Source: Kangiellaceae bacterium (lineage in GTDB: Bacteria; Pseudomonadota; Gammaproteobacteria; Enterobacterales; Kangiellaceae). Taken from it: a stretch of 7,580 nucleotides of DNA. The stretch is from contig JAUUYO010000165.1 in the NCBI GenBank assembly GCA_030590405.1, forward strand, positions 1-7,580, read 5' to 3'. Under the pieces are notes generated by a model that saw nothing but the letters and a program-made list of their open reading frames with translations, was not told the DNA's origin and did not search any database. The position numbers were made by a program, and so were the translations under genes. Below are positions 1 through 5,801 of the stretch, piece by piece (positions within the stretch are counted from its first letter, which is position 1; the number at the start of each line of letters is the position of its first letter).

Positions 1-38
1 TAAAAACCCAGATTAATATATCCGTTTGCTGAATATAT

Positions 39-65
39 AAAAACACCTCTATTTGAGATGTTTTT
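39..65. terminator. Bidirectional intrinsic terminator candidate
   Basis: A hairpin has arms 44-49 and 55-60 around a five-base loop, extended by an A-run (39-43) pairing with a T-run (61-65). Read on the minus strand the stem is CATCTC/GAGGTG with one G-U pair, followed by TTTTTATAT. Read on the plus strand the same position is a C-A mismatch, followed by seven T. It could end minus-strand transcription from the pilin-like genes, although it lies about 280 bases beyond the last stop codon. It could also end a plus-strand gene left of the window. Confidence 0.6.
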
Positions 66-127
66 TTGAAGGACCAAGGGGTCATGTATATTGTATTATA
101 AAAAGATCTCCTGTATAGTTTGTCACC

Positions 128-208
128 ATGCCAAGGCCAGCAAGAATAGAATATGATGAGTGGGGACGGGTCTTTCTTTGCTCTTTATATCTGACGGCGG
201 TAAATTAA
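128..208 (+). pseudogene. Remnant of a REP-associated tyrosine (Y1) transposase gene
   Basis: From the ATG at 128 the frame reads MPRPARIEYD, then unrelated residues to a stop at 206-208. That opening matches the very characteristic N-terminus of REP-associated tyrosine transposases (M-P-R-P-x-R-I-E-Y, normally followed by a Tyr-His-Val segment). Here the similarity stops after about ten codons, and the HUH motif and catalytic tyrosine are missing. The remainder is therefore a deletion remnant or a miniature derivative, not an active gene. There is no convincing ribosome binding site. The GGGGACGGGTCTT segment at 162-174 resembles sequence I recall at the ends of such elements, but that is memory and not something I can check. 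The call rests on a short match; a chance ORF is the alternative. Confidence 0.45.
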
Positions 209-348
209 GTTAATGGGTGACCCTAGCGAATCCTTGAGGTGCAATAGTTTTACTTCTTGAGCAAATGTATAAGTTATAGGGTTTTTTATCGATCCATTCC
301 CGATAAGGGGCTTAAGAAATAATTGGGAAACTTCATTTCGTTAGCAAC
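209..348. other. Intergenic sequence without a recognisable gene
   Basis: No ORF of useful length is present on either strand between the transposase remnant and the stop of the 155-residue gene. The minus strand holds only a 15-codon ORF without a ribosome binding site. A weak TTATCG/CGATAA hairpin (about 286-306) lacks a U-run on either strand. If the pilin-like genes are transcribed to the terminator at 39-65, this is their 3' untranslated region. Confidence 0.4.
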
Positions 349-816
349 TTATTCAGGTGAAATCGTCATCGTCAAAGTGCCCCGGTACCGTCCCGGATTT
401 GCCGTTAGTAAATCAGCGCTTCGCATGCGGATACGAATATTAGCATTGAGTCCATCACTGCAATTAAGTTGATCTGATGCACCGCTTTGGCTAGTCAGAG
501 GTTGCCCAGTTCGTATTCTTCTTGCGCCTCGCCTACGAGTACTGTCATTATAAAATACCCGATAAGGAATGCTGTCGATGCCGTTGGAAATTTCAAAATT
601 GCCAGCTGCGCCATCACCAAACATGACGATCTGATAACGCCCGTTTGGTATTACATTGGCACAAACATTCTTATTGTCCTGTAGATTACCGCCTCCCGGA
701 TACAATCCAAAATCAAAATCTTGAAGAGCCGATATTTTCACATCGGCATGTACGGGAAAAAGTATAATAGCAATCCCAAGCAACGAGATATTTTTGATTG
801 GCCGCCAGTTTATCAT
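349..816 (-). CDS. Secreted pilin-like beta-sandwich protein, minor paralogue (155 aa)
   Basis: Residues 1-24 form a signal peptide with a hydrophobic core (about 10-22) and a likely cut after VHA, so the product is exported. The mature part is a clear paralogue of the 180-residue protein encoded two genes upstream. Shared landmarks, in order, are DFDFGLYPGGG (33-43), Cys52, an IPY motif (83-85), Cys119, and the C-terminus GRYRGTLTMTISPE. The two cysteines could form a disulfide in the periplasm. The pattern suggests the DUF4402 / spore-coat-U (CsuA/B-like) pilin group, but no chaperone or usher gene is in view, so pilus assembly is inference. It lacks the N-terminal stretch of about 24 residues that its paralogue has before the DLGLGTF-like motif. 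It also carries an Arg-rich patch (94-102) absent from the paralogue. The start codon overlaps the preceding stop as ATGA and has no good Shine-Dalgarno sequence, which suggests translational coupling. Confidence 0.7.
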   Translation of the reverse strand: MINWRPIKNISLLGIAIILFPVHADVKISALQDFDFGLYPGGGNLQDNKNVCANVIPNGRYQIVMFGDGAAGNFEISNGIDSIPYRVFYNDSTRRRGARRIRTGQPLTSQSGASDQLNCSDGLNANIRIRMRSADLLTANPGRYRGTLTMTISPE

Positions 817-1040
817 TCTGAGATCATCACAGGTGCAAGAAAACCAAAGTAACTTCCGCTGGTCATTGTTGCAAGCGTATCATTTTCGAGTAAGGTGTCA
901 GTATTTTCACCTGAATTCGCGCTTTCTTGTTTTCGGGGTGAAGTAAATAACGAGTGATTAAATAATAAAAAGGCGAACGAAAGAGATAAGCTGAGTGAAG
1001 GCTTTGAGAAAAAGGGAAAGCTCTTTGAGAGACTATTCAT
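813..1040 (-). CDS. Miniature pilin-like protein or truncated paralogue (75 aa)
   Basis: A hydrophobic segment at residues 15-33 looks like an uncleaved anchor or a signal peptide, leaving a mature stretch of about 40 residues. The only recognisable part is the end, GSYFGFLAPVMISE. It aligns without gaps to GAYGGTLTMVVSPE and GRYRGTLTMTISPE of the two flanking proteins. A leucine eight residues before the tyrosine is also kept. All other parts of the domain, including both cysteines, are missing. It is either a decayed gene or a real mini-subunit that keeps only the last beta-strands. The stop overlaps the next ATG by four bases (ATGA), which argues for active translation. The start is uncertain: ATG at 1040 is chosen and a TTG at 1043 is possible. 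The only SD-like AGGTGA is about 22 bases upstream, within the terminator hairpin. Confidence 0.5.
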   Translation of the reverse strand: MNSLSKSFPFFSKPSLSLSLSFAFLLFNHSLFTSPRKQESANSGENTDTLLENDTLATMTSGSYFGFLAPVMISE

Positions 1041-1045
1041 CAATG

Positions 1046-1075
1046 AAAAAGCAGCTAGATATTCACCTAACTGCT
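1046..1075 (-). terminator. Intrinsic terminator / attenuator after the 180-aa pilin-like gene
   Basis: On the minus strand, AGCAGTTAG (1075-1067) pairs with CTAGCTGCT (1058-1050). This gives nine pairs with one G-U and an eight-base loop, followed directly by a U-run (1049-1046). It begins about 20 bases after the TAA of the 180-residue gene and ends just before the start of the 75-residue gene. Partial termination here would give much first-gene mRNA and little of the two downstream genes, as is common for major versus minor pilin subunits. Confidence 0.55.
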
Positions 1076-1094
1076 CGTAATATTAAACTACAGG

Positions 1095-1637
1095 TTATTC
1101 TGGAGAAACCACCATGGTTAAAGTACCACCATAAGCTCCAGCAGGACTCGCGGCTAAGTTCGCACTTGTAACGGTAACGGTTACCGATACGTTATCCGAG
1201 TCGCCAGCACCACTACAGGTAGTGCTAGAAGTATTTGCATTTTGTTGACCGCCTAACAGTACACCCGTTGTCATGGCTGTGGTTGCTGCTGCAGGAATAT
1301 TGGTAAAATCAACGCTGTAAGGAATAGTATTGGTACTATCTGTCAAAGTAAACGCATTGGCTGCGCCACTACCAGACATAGTGATATCGAAAGTGCCTGC
1401 ACCATTACGATAAACACAAAAAGTATCAGTTGCGCTCAGATCCGTGCCGCCACCATTAAAAGTCCCTAAGCCAAGATCGGTCAAATTGGTTACCTGAACC
1501 AAGCTATTTATATCAACGGTGATATCTAAGCTCCCAGTTGAGTTAGTGCCAAGCGAACCCTGAGTGGCAGCCATTGCTGAACCGGAAAGAAGTCCCAGCG
1601 CGAATAAGGATGTTTTGATCAATTGTAATTTTTTCAT
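1095..1637 (-). CDS. Secreted pilin-like beta-sandwich protein, likely major subunit (180 aa)
   Basis: A textbook signal peptide has a Lys-rich N-terminus, a hydrophobic core at residues 10-19 and an AMA cut site at 21-23. The mature protein is rich in Thr, Ser, Gly and Ala with alternating hydrophobics, as in beta-sandwich pilins. Residues 34-50 resemble the N-terminal strand of DUF4402-type proteins and run into DLGLGTFNGGG (54-64). Then come Cys74, an IPY motif (105-107), Cys141, a Val/Thr strand (150-157) and the C-terminus GAYGGTLTMVVSPE. Family placement between DUF4402 and spore coat U / CsuA-like pilins is uncertain; a non-pilus surface protein is possible. The start is supported by CAGGT at 1650-1646, eight bases before the ATG. 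It is first of three related minus-strand genes and is followed by a terminator hairpin. Confidence 0.8.
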   Translation of the reverse strand: MKKLQLIKTSLFALGLLSGSAMAATQGSLGTNSTGSLDITVDINSLVQVTNLTDLGLGTFNGGGTDLSATDTFCVYRNGAGTFDITMSGSGAANAFTLTDSTNTIPYSVDFTNIPAAATTAMTTGVLLGGQQNANTSSTTCSGAGDSDNVSVTVTVTSANLAASPAGAYGGTLTMVVSPE

Positions 1638-2237
1638 TATTTTATACCTGCTAAAAATTAAGGATGCTATAAATCGAGATTTCTATTTACTGGCGACCAT
1701 TTAATTTTTTAACCGCTAGTTTTTGCCGAATCCCACTAACCATAAACAGCTTGTTTTTTTGACTCTTACTGCTAGAAACGAGTTATGCCTTTCCGTTGAC
1801 TTTTTGGATTTATTAGCTGATGCAGGTCCAGTGTATAGAACTTATTAAAGTAATACAATAGATAGGCTCTCTAACTATTTGATTTATAAGGTTAAAGCGT
1901 GTGACGTATTTTTGTTTTATATGACAAAAATTGTCACGTAATTTTGGCGTATTGAATGATATGATTTATATCTTATTGATTTTTATAGTTAAAATTGATT
2001 TTTGCAACGTTTTTGTGATTTCCCGACAAATGGCAAAAGTGTCAAAATATTGCCAGCTCAGTCTAAATATATTTCTAATTTATTGAAATTGTTTTATTTT
2101 ATTGTGACGCAATTATAGTTTTCTATCAGAAAAAAGTAGATAATGATCGGTTTTCTTATTCTCATCAGCTTTAGAGTTGTCGATGGGAGAATTAAATGCC
2201 TGTTTTGTCCGTTAATGTTATTCACAGAGTATGTCTT
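1638..2237. other. AT-rich 600-base intergenic region upstream of the pilin-like genes
   Basis: No gene is supported here; the one plus-strand ORF entering it (from 2143) is a shadow of rsmE. It should hold the 3' end of the rsmE transcript and the promoter of the 180-residue gene. A weak minus-strand promoter candidate is TTGTAT with TACACT at a 17-base spacing (about 1828-1860). TGAC/GTCA motifs recur around 1901, 1922-1936, 2023-2046 and 2104. No convincing terminator was found after rsmE. Confidence 0.5.
1901..1937. promoter_or_regulatory. Palindrome with TGACAA-AAA-TTGTCA core, possible operator
   Basis: TGACAAAAATTGTCA (1922-1936) is a perfect 6-3-6 inverted repeat. It is the right half of a larger imperfect hairpin: GTGAC (1901-1905) faces GTCAC (1933-1937), and ATTTTTGT (1908-1915) faces ACAAAAAT (1924-1931). 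Neither strand has a U-run after it, so a terminator is unlikely. On the minus strand it lies directly before a TATAAA (1921-1916). A dimeric regulator site is a reasonable reading, but no regulator can be named. Confidence 0.4.
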
Positions 2238-2957
2238 TCATAGGTCACCCTGTAAATTCTGTAAAATCGAGATGGCACTAAGTCCCGCCGTTTCTGTCCT
2301 TAGAATTCTTGGGCCAATTTTTATCCCCGTACATCCGAGCAACTCCAAATGAGCCAGATCTTTGTCGGAGAATCCGCCTTCTGGGCCGATAAAAAGTCGT
2401 ATCGATTGTTCGATGGCAAGATCGCCAAATCTCGATTTGGCCGTTGGTTCTAAATAGATGGAGGTTATTTTATGTTTTGCGAGTTTGTTGATTGATATCG
2501 GTTGATGCAGTTCAGGGAGCAACGCCCGACCCGATTGCTCGCAAGCGCTTATGATGGTGTGATGCCAATGTTGTAATTTTTTATCCAGTCTTTTTCCGTC
2601 AAGTTTCACATTACACCGCTCGGTAAATAGCGGGGTGATTTCTGCCACGCCTAATTCGACTGCTTTTTGAATAATCAAATCCATTTTGTCACCACGTGCA
2701 ACCCCTTGTAGTAAATGGATTTTCAACGGCGACTCGTTGTCAGGAGCTGCTCTGTTAGTTAAGGATATCTGGCAGCGTTTTTTTTCTATTTGGATAACGG
2801 TCGCCAAATAGTCGAATCCATCACCATTAAAAACGGTGAGCGTATCGCCGACTTTATAACGTAGAACTTGCGCGCAATGATGCGCAGCTTCTGCAGGAAG
2901 CTCGATTGACGTATTTTGTTGAAGATTGATTGGTGTGTAAAATCGATGGCTTCTCAT
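2238..2957 (-). CDS. rsmE: 16S rRNA (uracil-1498-N3)-methyltransferase RsmE
   Basis: RsmE methylates N3 of U1498 in 16S rRNA of the 30S subunit, using SAM and releasing SAH. The 239-residue length fits the family (about 243). An N-terminal PUA-like RNA-binding part (about 1-70) starts with the family opening RSHRFY. A SPOUT-type knotted domain follows, with QGVARGDKMDLIIQKAVELG (84-103), HTIISACEQSGR (133-144), the SAM-site motif FIGPEGGFS (189-197) and GPRILRTETA (215-224) at the trefoil knot. Everything expected for an active enzyme is present. The ATG has only a weak Shine-Dalgarno sequence. It follows ahcY by 61 bases with a strong hairpin between them, so it may be read from the ahcY transcript. 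In E. coli metK and rsmE also lie close together, with gshB after rsmE; gshB is absent here. Confidence 0.95.
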   Translation of the reverse strand: MRSHRFYTPINLQQNTSIELPAEAAHHCAQVLRYKVGDTLTVFNGDGFDYLATVIQIEKKRCQISLTNRAAPDNESPLKIHLLQGVARGDKMDLIIQKAVELGVAEITPLFTERCNVKLDGKRLDKKLQHWHHTIISACEQSGRALLPELHQPISINKLAKHKITSIYLEPTAKSRFGDLAIEQSIRLFIGPEGGFSDKDLAHLELLGCTGIKIGPRILRTETAGLSAISILQNLQGDL

Positions 2958-2976
2958 CTGGGGTACCGAAATAACA

Positions 2977-3007
2977 GGTTACCAGCTATCTGAGGAAGCT
3001 GGTAACC
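2977..3007 (-). terminator. Strong hairpin between ahcY and rsmE (partial terminator or processing site)
   Basis: GGTTACCAGCT (2977-2987) and AGCTGGTAACC (2997-3007) form a perfect 11-base-pair stem with a nine-base loop. On the minus strand it starts 11 bases after the ahcY stop and ends 19 bases before the rsmE ATG. The tail TGTTATTT is only partly U-rich, so termination is probably incomplete. Stabilising the 3' end of ahcY mRNA, or lowering rsmE expression, are alternatives. Confidence 0.6.
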
Positions 3008-3018
3008 CATAAGTTAGC

Positions 3019-4452
3019 TTAGTATCTGTAGTGATCCGGCTTGTAAGGACCGTCTACTTCTACACCAATATAATCTGCCTGCTCTTTCGATAAAACGGTT
3101 AACTTGGCACCGATTTTATCTAAATGCAAGCGTGCAACTTTTTCATCTAAATGCTTAGGTAGCACATAGACTTCATTTTTGTAATTATCGCCATTTTTCC
3201 ATAGTTCAATTTGTGCCAAAGTCTGGTTAGTGAATGAGTTAGACATAACAAAGCTTGGATGTCCGGTCGCACAACCCAGATTTACCAAACGGCCTTCAGC
3301 TAACATGATGATTTTATTACCGTTGGGCAGGACAATATGGTCGACTTGAGGTTTAATGTTGTCCCATTGATACTGTTGCATCGCGGCGATTTGGATCTCG
3401 TTATCGAAATGTCCGATATTACAAACGATGGCCTGGTCTTTCATTTTTAGCATGTGGGCTTCAGTAATAATATCGTAATTGCCTGTAGTGGTAACAAAAA
3501 TATCAACATCATGACAAACATCATTAGTAGTGACAACTCGATAGCCTTCCATTGCGGCTTGAAGCGCACAAATTGGGTCAATTTCGGTAATCATCACTGT
3601 GGCACCCTGGCCTCTTAATGATTGAGCGCAGCCTTTACCAACATCGCCATACCCACAAATCAAAGCTACTTTGCCAGCGATCATCACATCGGTGGCGCGT
3701 TTAATACCATCTAATAAAGATTCGCGGCAGCCATACAAATTATCAAACTTTGATTTAGTGACTGAGTCATTGACGTTGATTGCAGAGAAAGGCAAAGCGC
3801 CTTCTTGTTGCATCTGGTATAAACGTTTAACACCAGTCGTAGTTTCTTCGGTAACGCCTTGAATGGAGTCGGTCAAACGCTGATAAAGATTGGCATCTTT
3901 TTCCAACTGGGTCTTAATTGCGTTAAACATTTCGATTTCTTCTTCGCTGCCTGGGTTATCTAAAACGCTGATATCTTTGGCTGCTTTCAGGCCAAGCACA
4001 ACCGCCATGGTGGCGTCGCCGCCATCATCCAGAATCATGTTGCAGGTTTCGCCATTGCCCCAATCTAAAATCCGGTGGGTAAAATCCCAATATTCTTTTA
4101 ACGATTCGCCTTTGTAAGCGAAAACTGGAATACCTTTTGTGGCCATTGCGGCGGCAGCATGATCCTGAGTAGAGTAGATATTACAGGATACCCAACGAAC
4201 TTCCGCGCCGAGGGCGATCAAGGTTTCCATTAATACAGCTGTTTGAATAGTCATATGCAACGAGCCAGCAATACGGGCACCTTTTAAAGGTTTTGTATCA
4301 CCAAATTCTTCGCGCATCGCCATCAGGCCAGGCATTTCGGTTTCGGCGATTGCAATTTCTTTATCGCCCCAGGCCGAGAGGGAAAGATCTTTGACGAAAA
4401 AATCGCCATCACAGTCAAAAGTTTGATTGTCAGAATTGTTATTATCAGACAT
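3019..4452 (-). CDS. ahcY: Adenosylhomocysteinase (S-adenosyl-L-homocysteine hydrolase)
   Basis: AhcY is a cytosolic NAD-dependent enzyme that splits S-adenosylhomocysteine into adenosine and homocysteine, relieving product inhibition of methyltransferases. The 477 residues include the family landmarks: HMTIQTAVLMETL (66-78), LDDGGD (141-146, catalytic Asp143), EETTTG (202-207, Glu203), TKSKFDN (232-238, Lys233 and Asp237), the NAD-binding GYGDVGKG (267-274), GHFD (His348), GHPS (His398) and the C-terminal KPDHYRY that reaches into the neighbouring subunit. The segment at about 156-196 is the insertion typical of the long bacterial and plant form. The start is supported by GGAG (4463-4460) seven bases before the ATG. 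Expression is very likely under the SAH riboswitch just upstream. All catalytic residues appear intact. Confidence 0.98.
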   Translation of the reverse strand: MSDNNNSDNQTFDCDGDFFVKDLSLSAWGDKEIAIAETEMPGLMAMREEFGDTKPLKGARIAGSLHMTIQTAVLMETLIALGAEVRWVSCNIYSTQDHAAAAMATKGIPVFAYKGESLKEYWDFTHRILDWGNGETCNMILDDGGDATMAVVLGLKAAKDISVLDNPGSEEEIEMFNAIKTQLEKDANLYQRLTDSIQGVTEETTTGVKRLYQMQQEGALPFSAINVNDSVTKSKFDNLYGCRESLLDGIKRATDVMIAGKVALICGYGDVGKGCAQSLRGQGATVMITEIDPICALQAAMEGYRVVTTNDVCHDVDIFVTTTGNYDIITEAHMLKMKDQAIVCNIGHFDNEIQIAAMQQYQWDNIKPQVDHIVLPNGNKIIMLAEGRLVNLGCATGHPSFVMSNSFTNQTLAQIELWKNGDNYKNEVYVLPKHLDEKVARLHLDKIGAKLTVLSKEQADYIGVEVDGPYKPDHYRY

Positions 4453-4459
4453 GGGTAGT

Positions 4460-4483
4460 CTCCATTCTAAAAGTTAGAATGAG
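4460..4483 (-). promoter_or_regulatory. Expression platform of the SAH riboswitch: hairpin masking the ahcY Shine-Dalgarno
   Basis: On the minus strand CTCATTCT (4483-4476) can pair with AGAAT-G-GAG (4468-4460, one bulged G) around the loop AACTTTT. This stem covers GGAG, the ahcY ribosome binding site. The CTC at 4483-4481 is also the 3' end of the riboswitch pseudoknot strand. The two pairings exclude each other, so ligand-stabilised pseudoknot formation should free the Shine-Dalgarno sequence. This is read from base pairing alone. Confidence 0.65.
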
Positions 4484-4579
4484 CGCCCTTTATAAAATAG
4501 GAGTTCCAATTGAGCGTGACAGGTATTTCAATCAATAAAGCCATGACTAAAAATAGCTGCTGCAGCGCCCCTCAATTGG
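4481..4579 (-). ncRNA. S-adenosylhomocysteine (SAH) riboswitch aptamer
   Basis: Directly upstream of ahcY the minus strand carries the SAH riboswitch hallmarks. P1 is a perfect nine-pair stem, CCAATTGAG (4579-4571) with CTCAATTGG (4514-4506). The conserved joining segment reads GAGGGGCGCTGC, close to the family's GAGGAGCGCUGC. P2 is CAGCTATTT (4559-4551) with AAATACCTG (4528-4520), containing one C-C mismatch. The strand returning to P1 reads CACGCTC where the family has CAGGCUC. The P4 pseudoknot pairs GGGCGC (4570-4565) with GCGCTC (4486-4481), including one G-U. The RNA senses SAH and turns on SAH removal. The P1-to-P4 linker (about 19 bases) differs from the short P3 hairpin of the crystallised Ralstonia aptamer. 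Confidence 0.88.
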
Positions 4580-4591
4580 CGTTGAAAAATG

Positions 4592-4597
4592 AGTATA
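4592..4597 (-). promoter_or_regulatory. Candidate -10 box for a separate riboswitch-ahcY transcript
   Basis: TATACT (4597-4592, minus) would start transcription near 4585, a few bases before the riboswitch P1 stem at 4579. That position is what a dedicated promoter would need. The matching -35 (CTATAA at 17-base spacing) is poor. A seven-pair inverted repeat, CTATAAG/CTTATAG (4600-4606 and 4614-4620), overlaps the metK stop. Read-through from metK is the alternative source of the transcript. Confidence 0.4.
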
Positions 4598-4614
4598 TAC
4601 TATAAGTTTATACC

Positions 4615-5775
4615 TTATAGTCCTGCATCAGCCCTTAAAGCTTCTGCTTTGTCGGTTGCTTCCCAGGTGAAATCTGAATCTTCACGGCCAAAATGACCAT
4701 AAGCTGCCGTTTTTTGGTAGATGGGGCGGATTAAATCCAACATTTTAATCAGTCCATAAGGAGTTAAGTCAAAATGCCGATTGACGAGTTGGATCAATTT
4801 ATCCTCAGATATTTTTTCTGTACCAAAGGTGTTCAAACTAATACTGGTTGGCTCAGCCACACCTATCGCATAAGATATCTGGATCTCACATCGATCAGCC
4901 AGACCAGCAGCAACAATGTTTTTGGCGACATATCGGCCTGCATAAGCGGCTGAGCGATCGACTTTGGAAGGATCTTTTCCAGAAAAAGCGCCGCCACCAT
5001 GATGAGCCGAACCACCATAGGTATCCACAATGATTTTACGCCCGGTCAGGCCACAATCGCCAACCGGCCCGCCAATCACAAATTTACCGGTGGGGTTAAT
5101 ATGAAATTTAGTACCACCATGGATCAGCTCTGATGGCAATACTGGTTTAATAACCAGTTCCATCAAGGCTTCTTTCAGGTCGGTTTGACTGATATCCGGG
5201 TGATGCTGAGTGGATAAAACAACCGCATCAATGGCGGCTGGTTTGCCTTGGTCATAACGCAAAGTGACCTGACTTTTAGCATCGGGTCTTAGCCATGAAA
5301 CGACATTATTTTTCCTGATTTCTGCTTGCTTGGCCACCAGTTGGTGTGACCAGGTAATAGCCGCAGGCATTAATACGCTGGTTTCATTGGTGGCGTAACC
5401 AAACATCAGTCCCTGATCGCCAGCGCCTTGCTGTTCTTTTTCACTTCGATCCACCCCTTGATTAATATCGGGGGATTGCTTACCAATGGCGTTAATTACC
5501 GCACAGGTTTGGCCGTCAAAGCCCATCTCTGAATTGATATAACCGATATCGCAAATGGTTTTTCTGACAATATCTTCCAAATCGACCCAGGCGGAGGTGG
5601 TGACTTCACCAGCAATGATGGCCATGCCGGTTTTAACCATAGTTTCTACCGCTACCCGCGCATGTTTATCTTTCACTAAAATAGCATCCAATACTGCATC
5701 AGAGATCTGATCAGCAATTTTGTCTGGGTGTCCTTCTGACACAGACTCGGAAGTAAAGGTTTTGTATGTTGCCAT
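4615..5775 (-). CDS. metK: S-adenosylmethionine synthase (methionine adenosyltransferase)
   Basis: MetK makes S-adenosylmethionine from methionine and ATP in the cytosol as a tetramer needing Mg2+ and K+. The 386 residues match the E. coli enzyme length (384). Motifs are in the right places: SEGHPDKIADQISDA (13-27), the loop Cys90 region, the ATP-site signature GAGDQG (117-122) and the second signature GGGAFSGKDPSKVDR (260-274), then YAIGVAEPTS (302-311) and a C-terminal GHFGR region (360-364). Nothing is truncated. AAGGATA (5790-5784) serves as ribosome binding site, about ten bases from the ATG. No MetJ-box tandem (AGACGTCT-like) is visible upstream. Instead there is a long structured leader. 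ahcY follows 162 bases downstream behind its own riboswitch, so SAM production and SAH removal are linked but separately controlled. Confidence 0.98.
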   Translation of the reverse strand: MATYKTFTSESVSEGHPDKIADQISDAVLDAILVKDKHARVAVETMVKTGMAIIAGEVTTSAWVDLEDIVRKTICDIGYINSEMGFDGQTCAVINAIGKQSPDINQGVDRSEKEQQGAGDQGLMFGYATNETSVLMPAAITWSHQLVAKQAEIRKNNVVSWLRPDAKSQVTLRYDQGKPAAIDAVVLSTQHHPDISQTDLKEALMELVIKPVLPSELIHGGTKFHINPTGKFVIGGPVGDCGLTGRKIIVDTYGGSAHHGGGAFSGKDPSKVDRSAAYAGRYVAKNIVAAGLADRCEIQISYAIGVAEPTSISLNTFGTEKISEDKLIQLVNRHFDLTPYGLIKMLDLIRPIYQKTAAYGHFGREDSDFTWEATDKAEALRADAGL

Positions 5776-5801
5776 ATTAAGAATATCCTTTTATTAAACT
5801 T

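Noticed and set aside
487..684. Plus-strand ORF of 65 codons inside the 155-residue gene
   Set aside because: It is antisense to a gene with a clear paralogue and signal peptide.
2218..2240. Tiny ORF starting in the rsmE stop (ATGA) with an AGGGTGA ribosome-binding-like site
   Set aside because: It reads MKDILCE and stops after seven codons, so it is not a supportable gene.
2143..2352. Plus-strand ORF of 69 codons
   Set aside because: It overlaps the 3' end of rsmE on the other strand, has no family likeness and no ribosome binding site.
3671..5033. Several plus-strand ORFs opposite ahcY and metK (for example 3671-3862, 3890-4117, 4848-5033)
   Set aside because: They are antisense shadows of highly conserved enzymes, with no recognisable domains.
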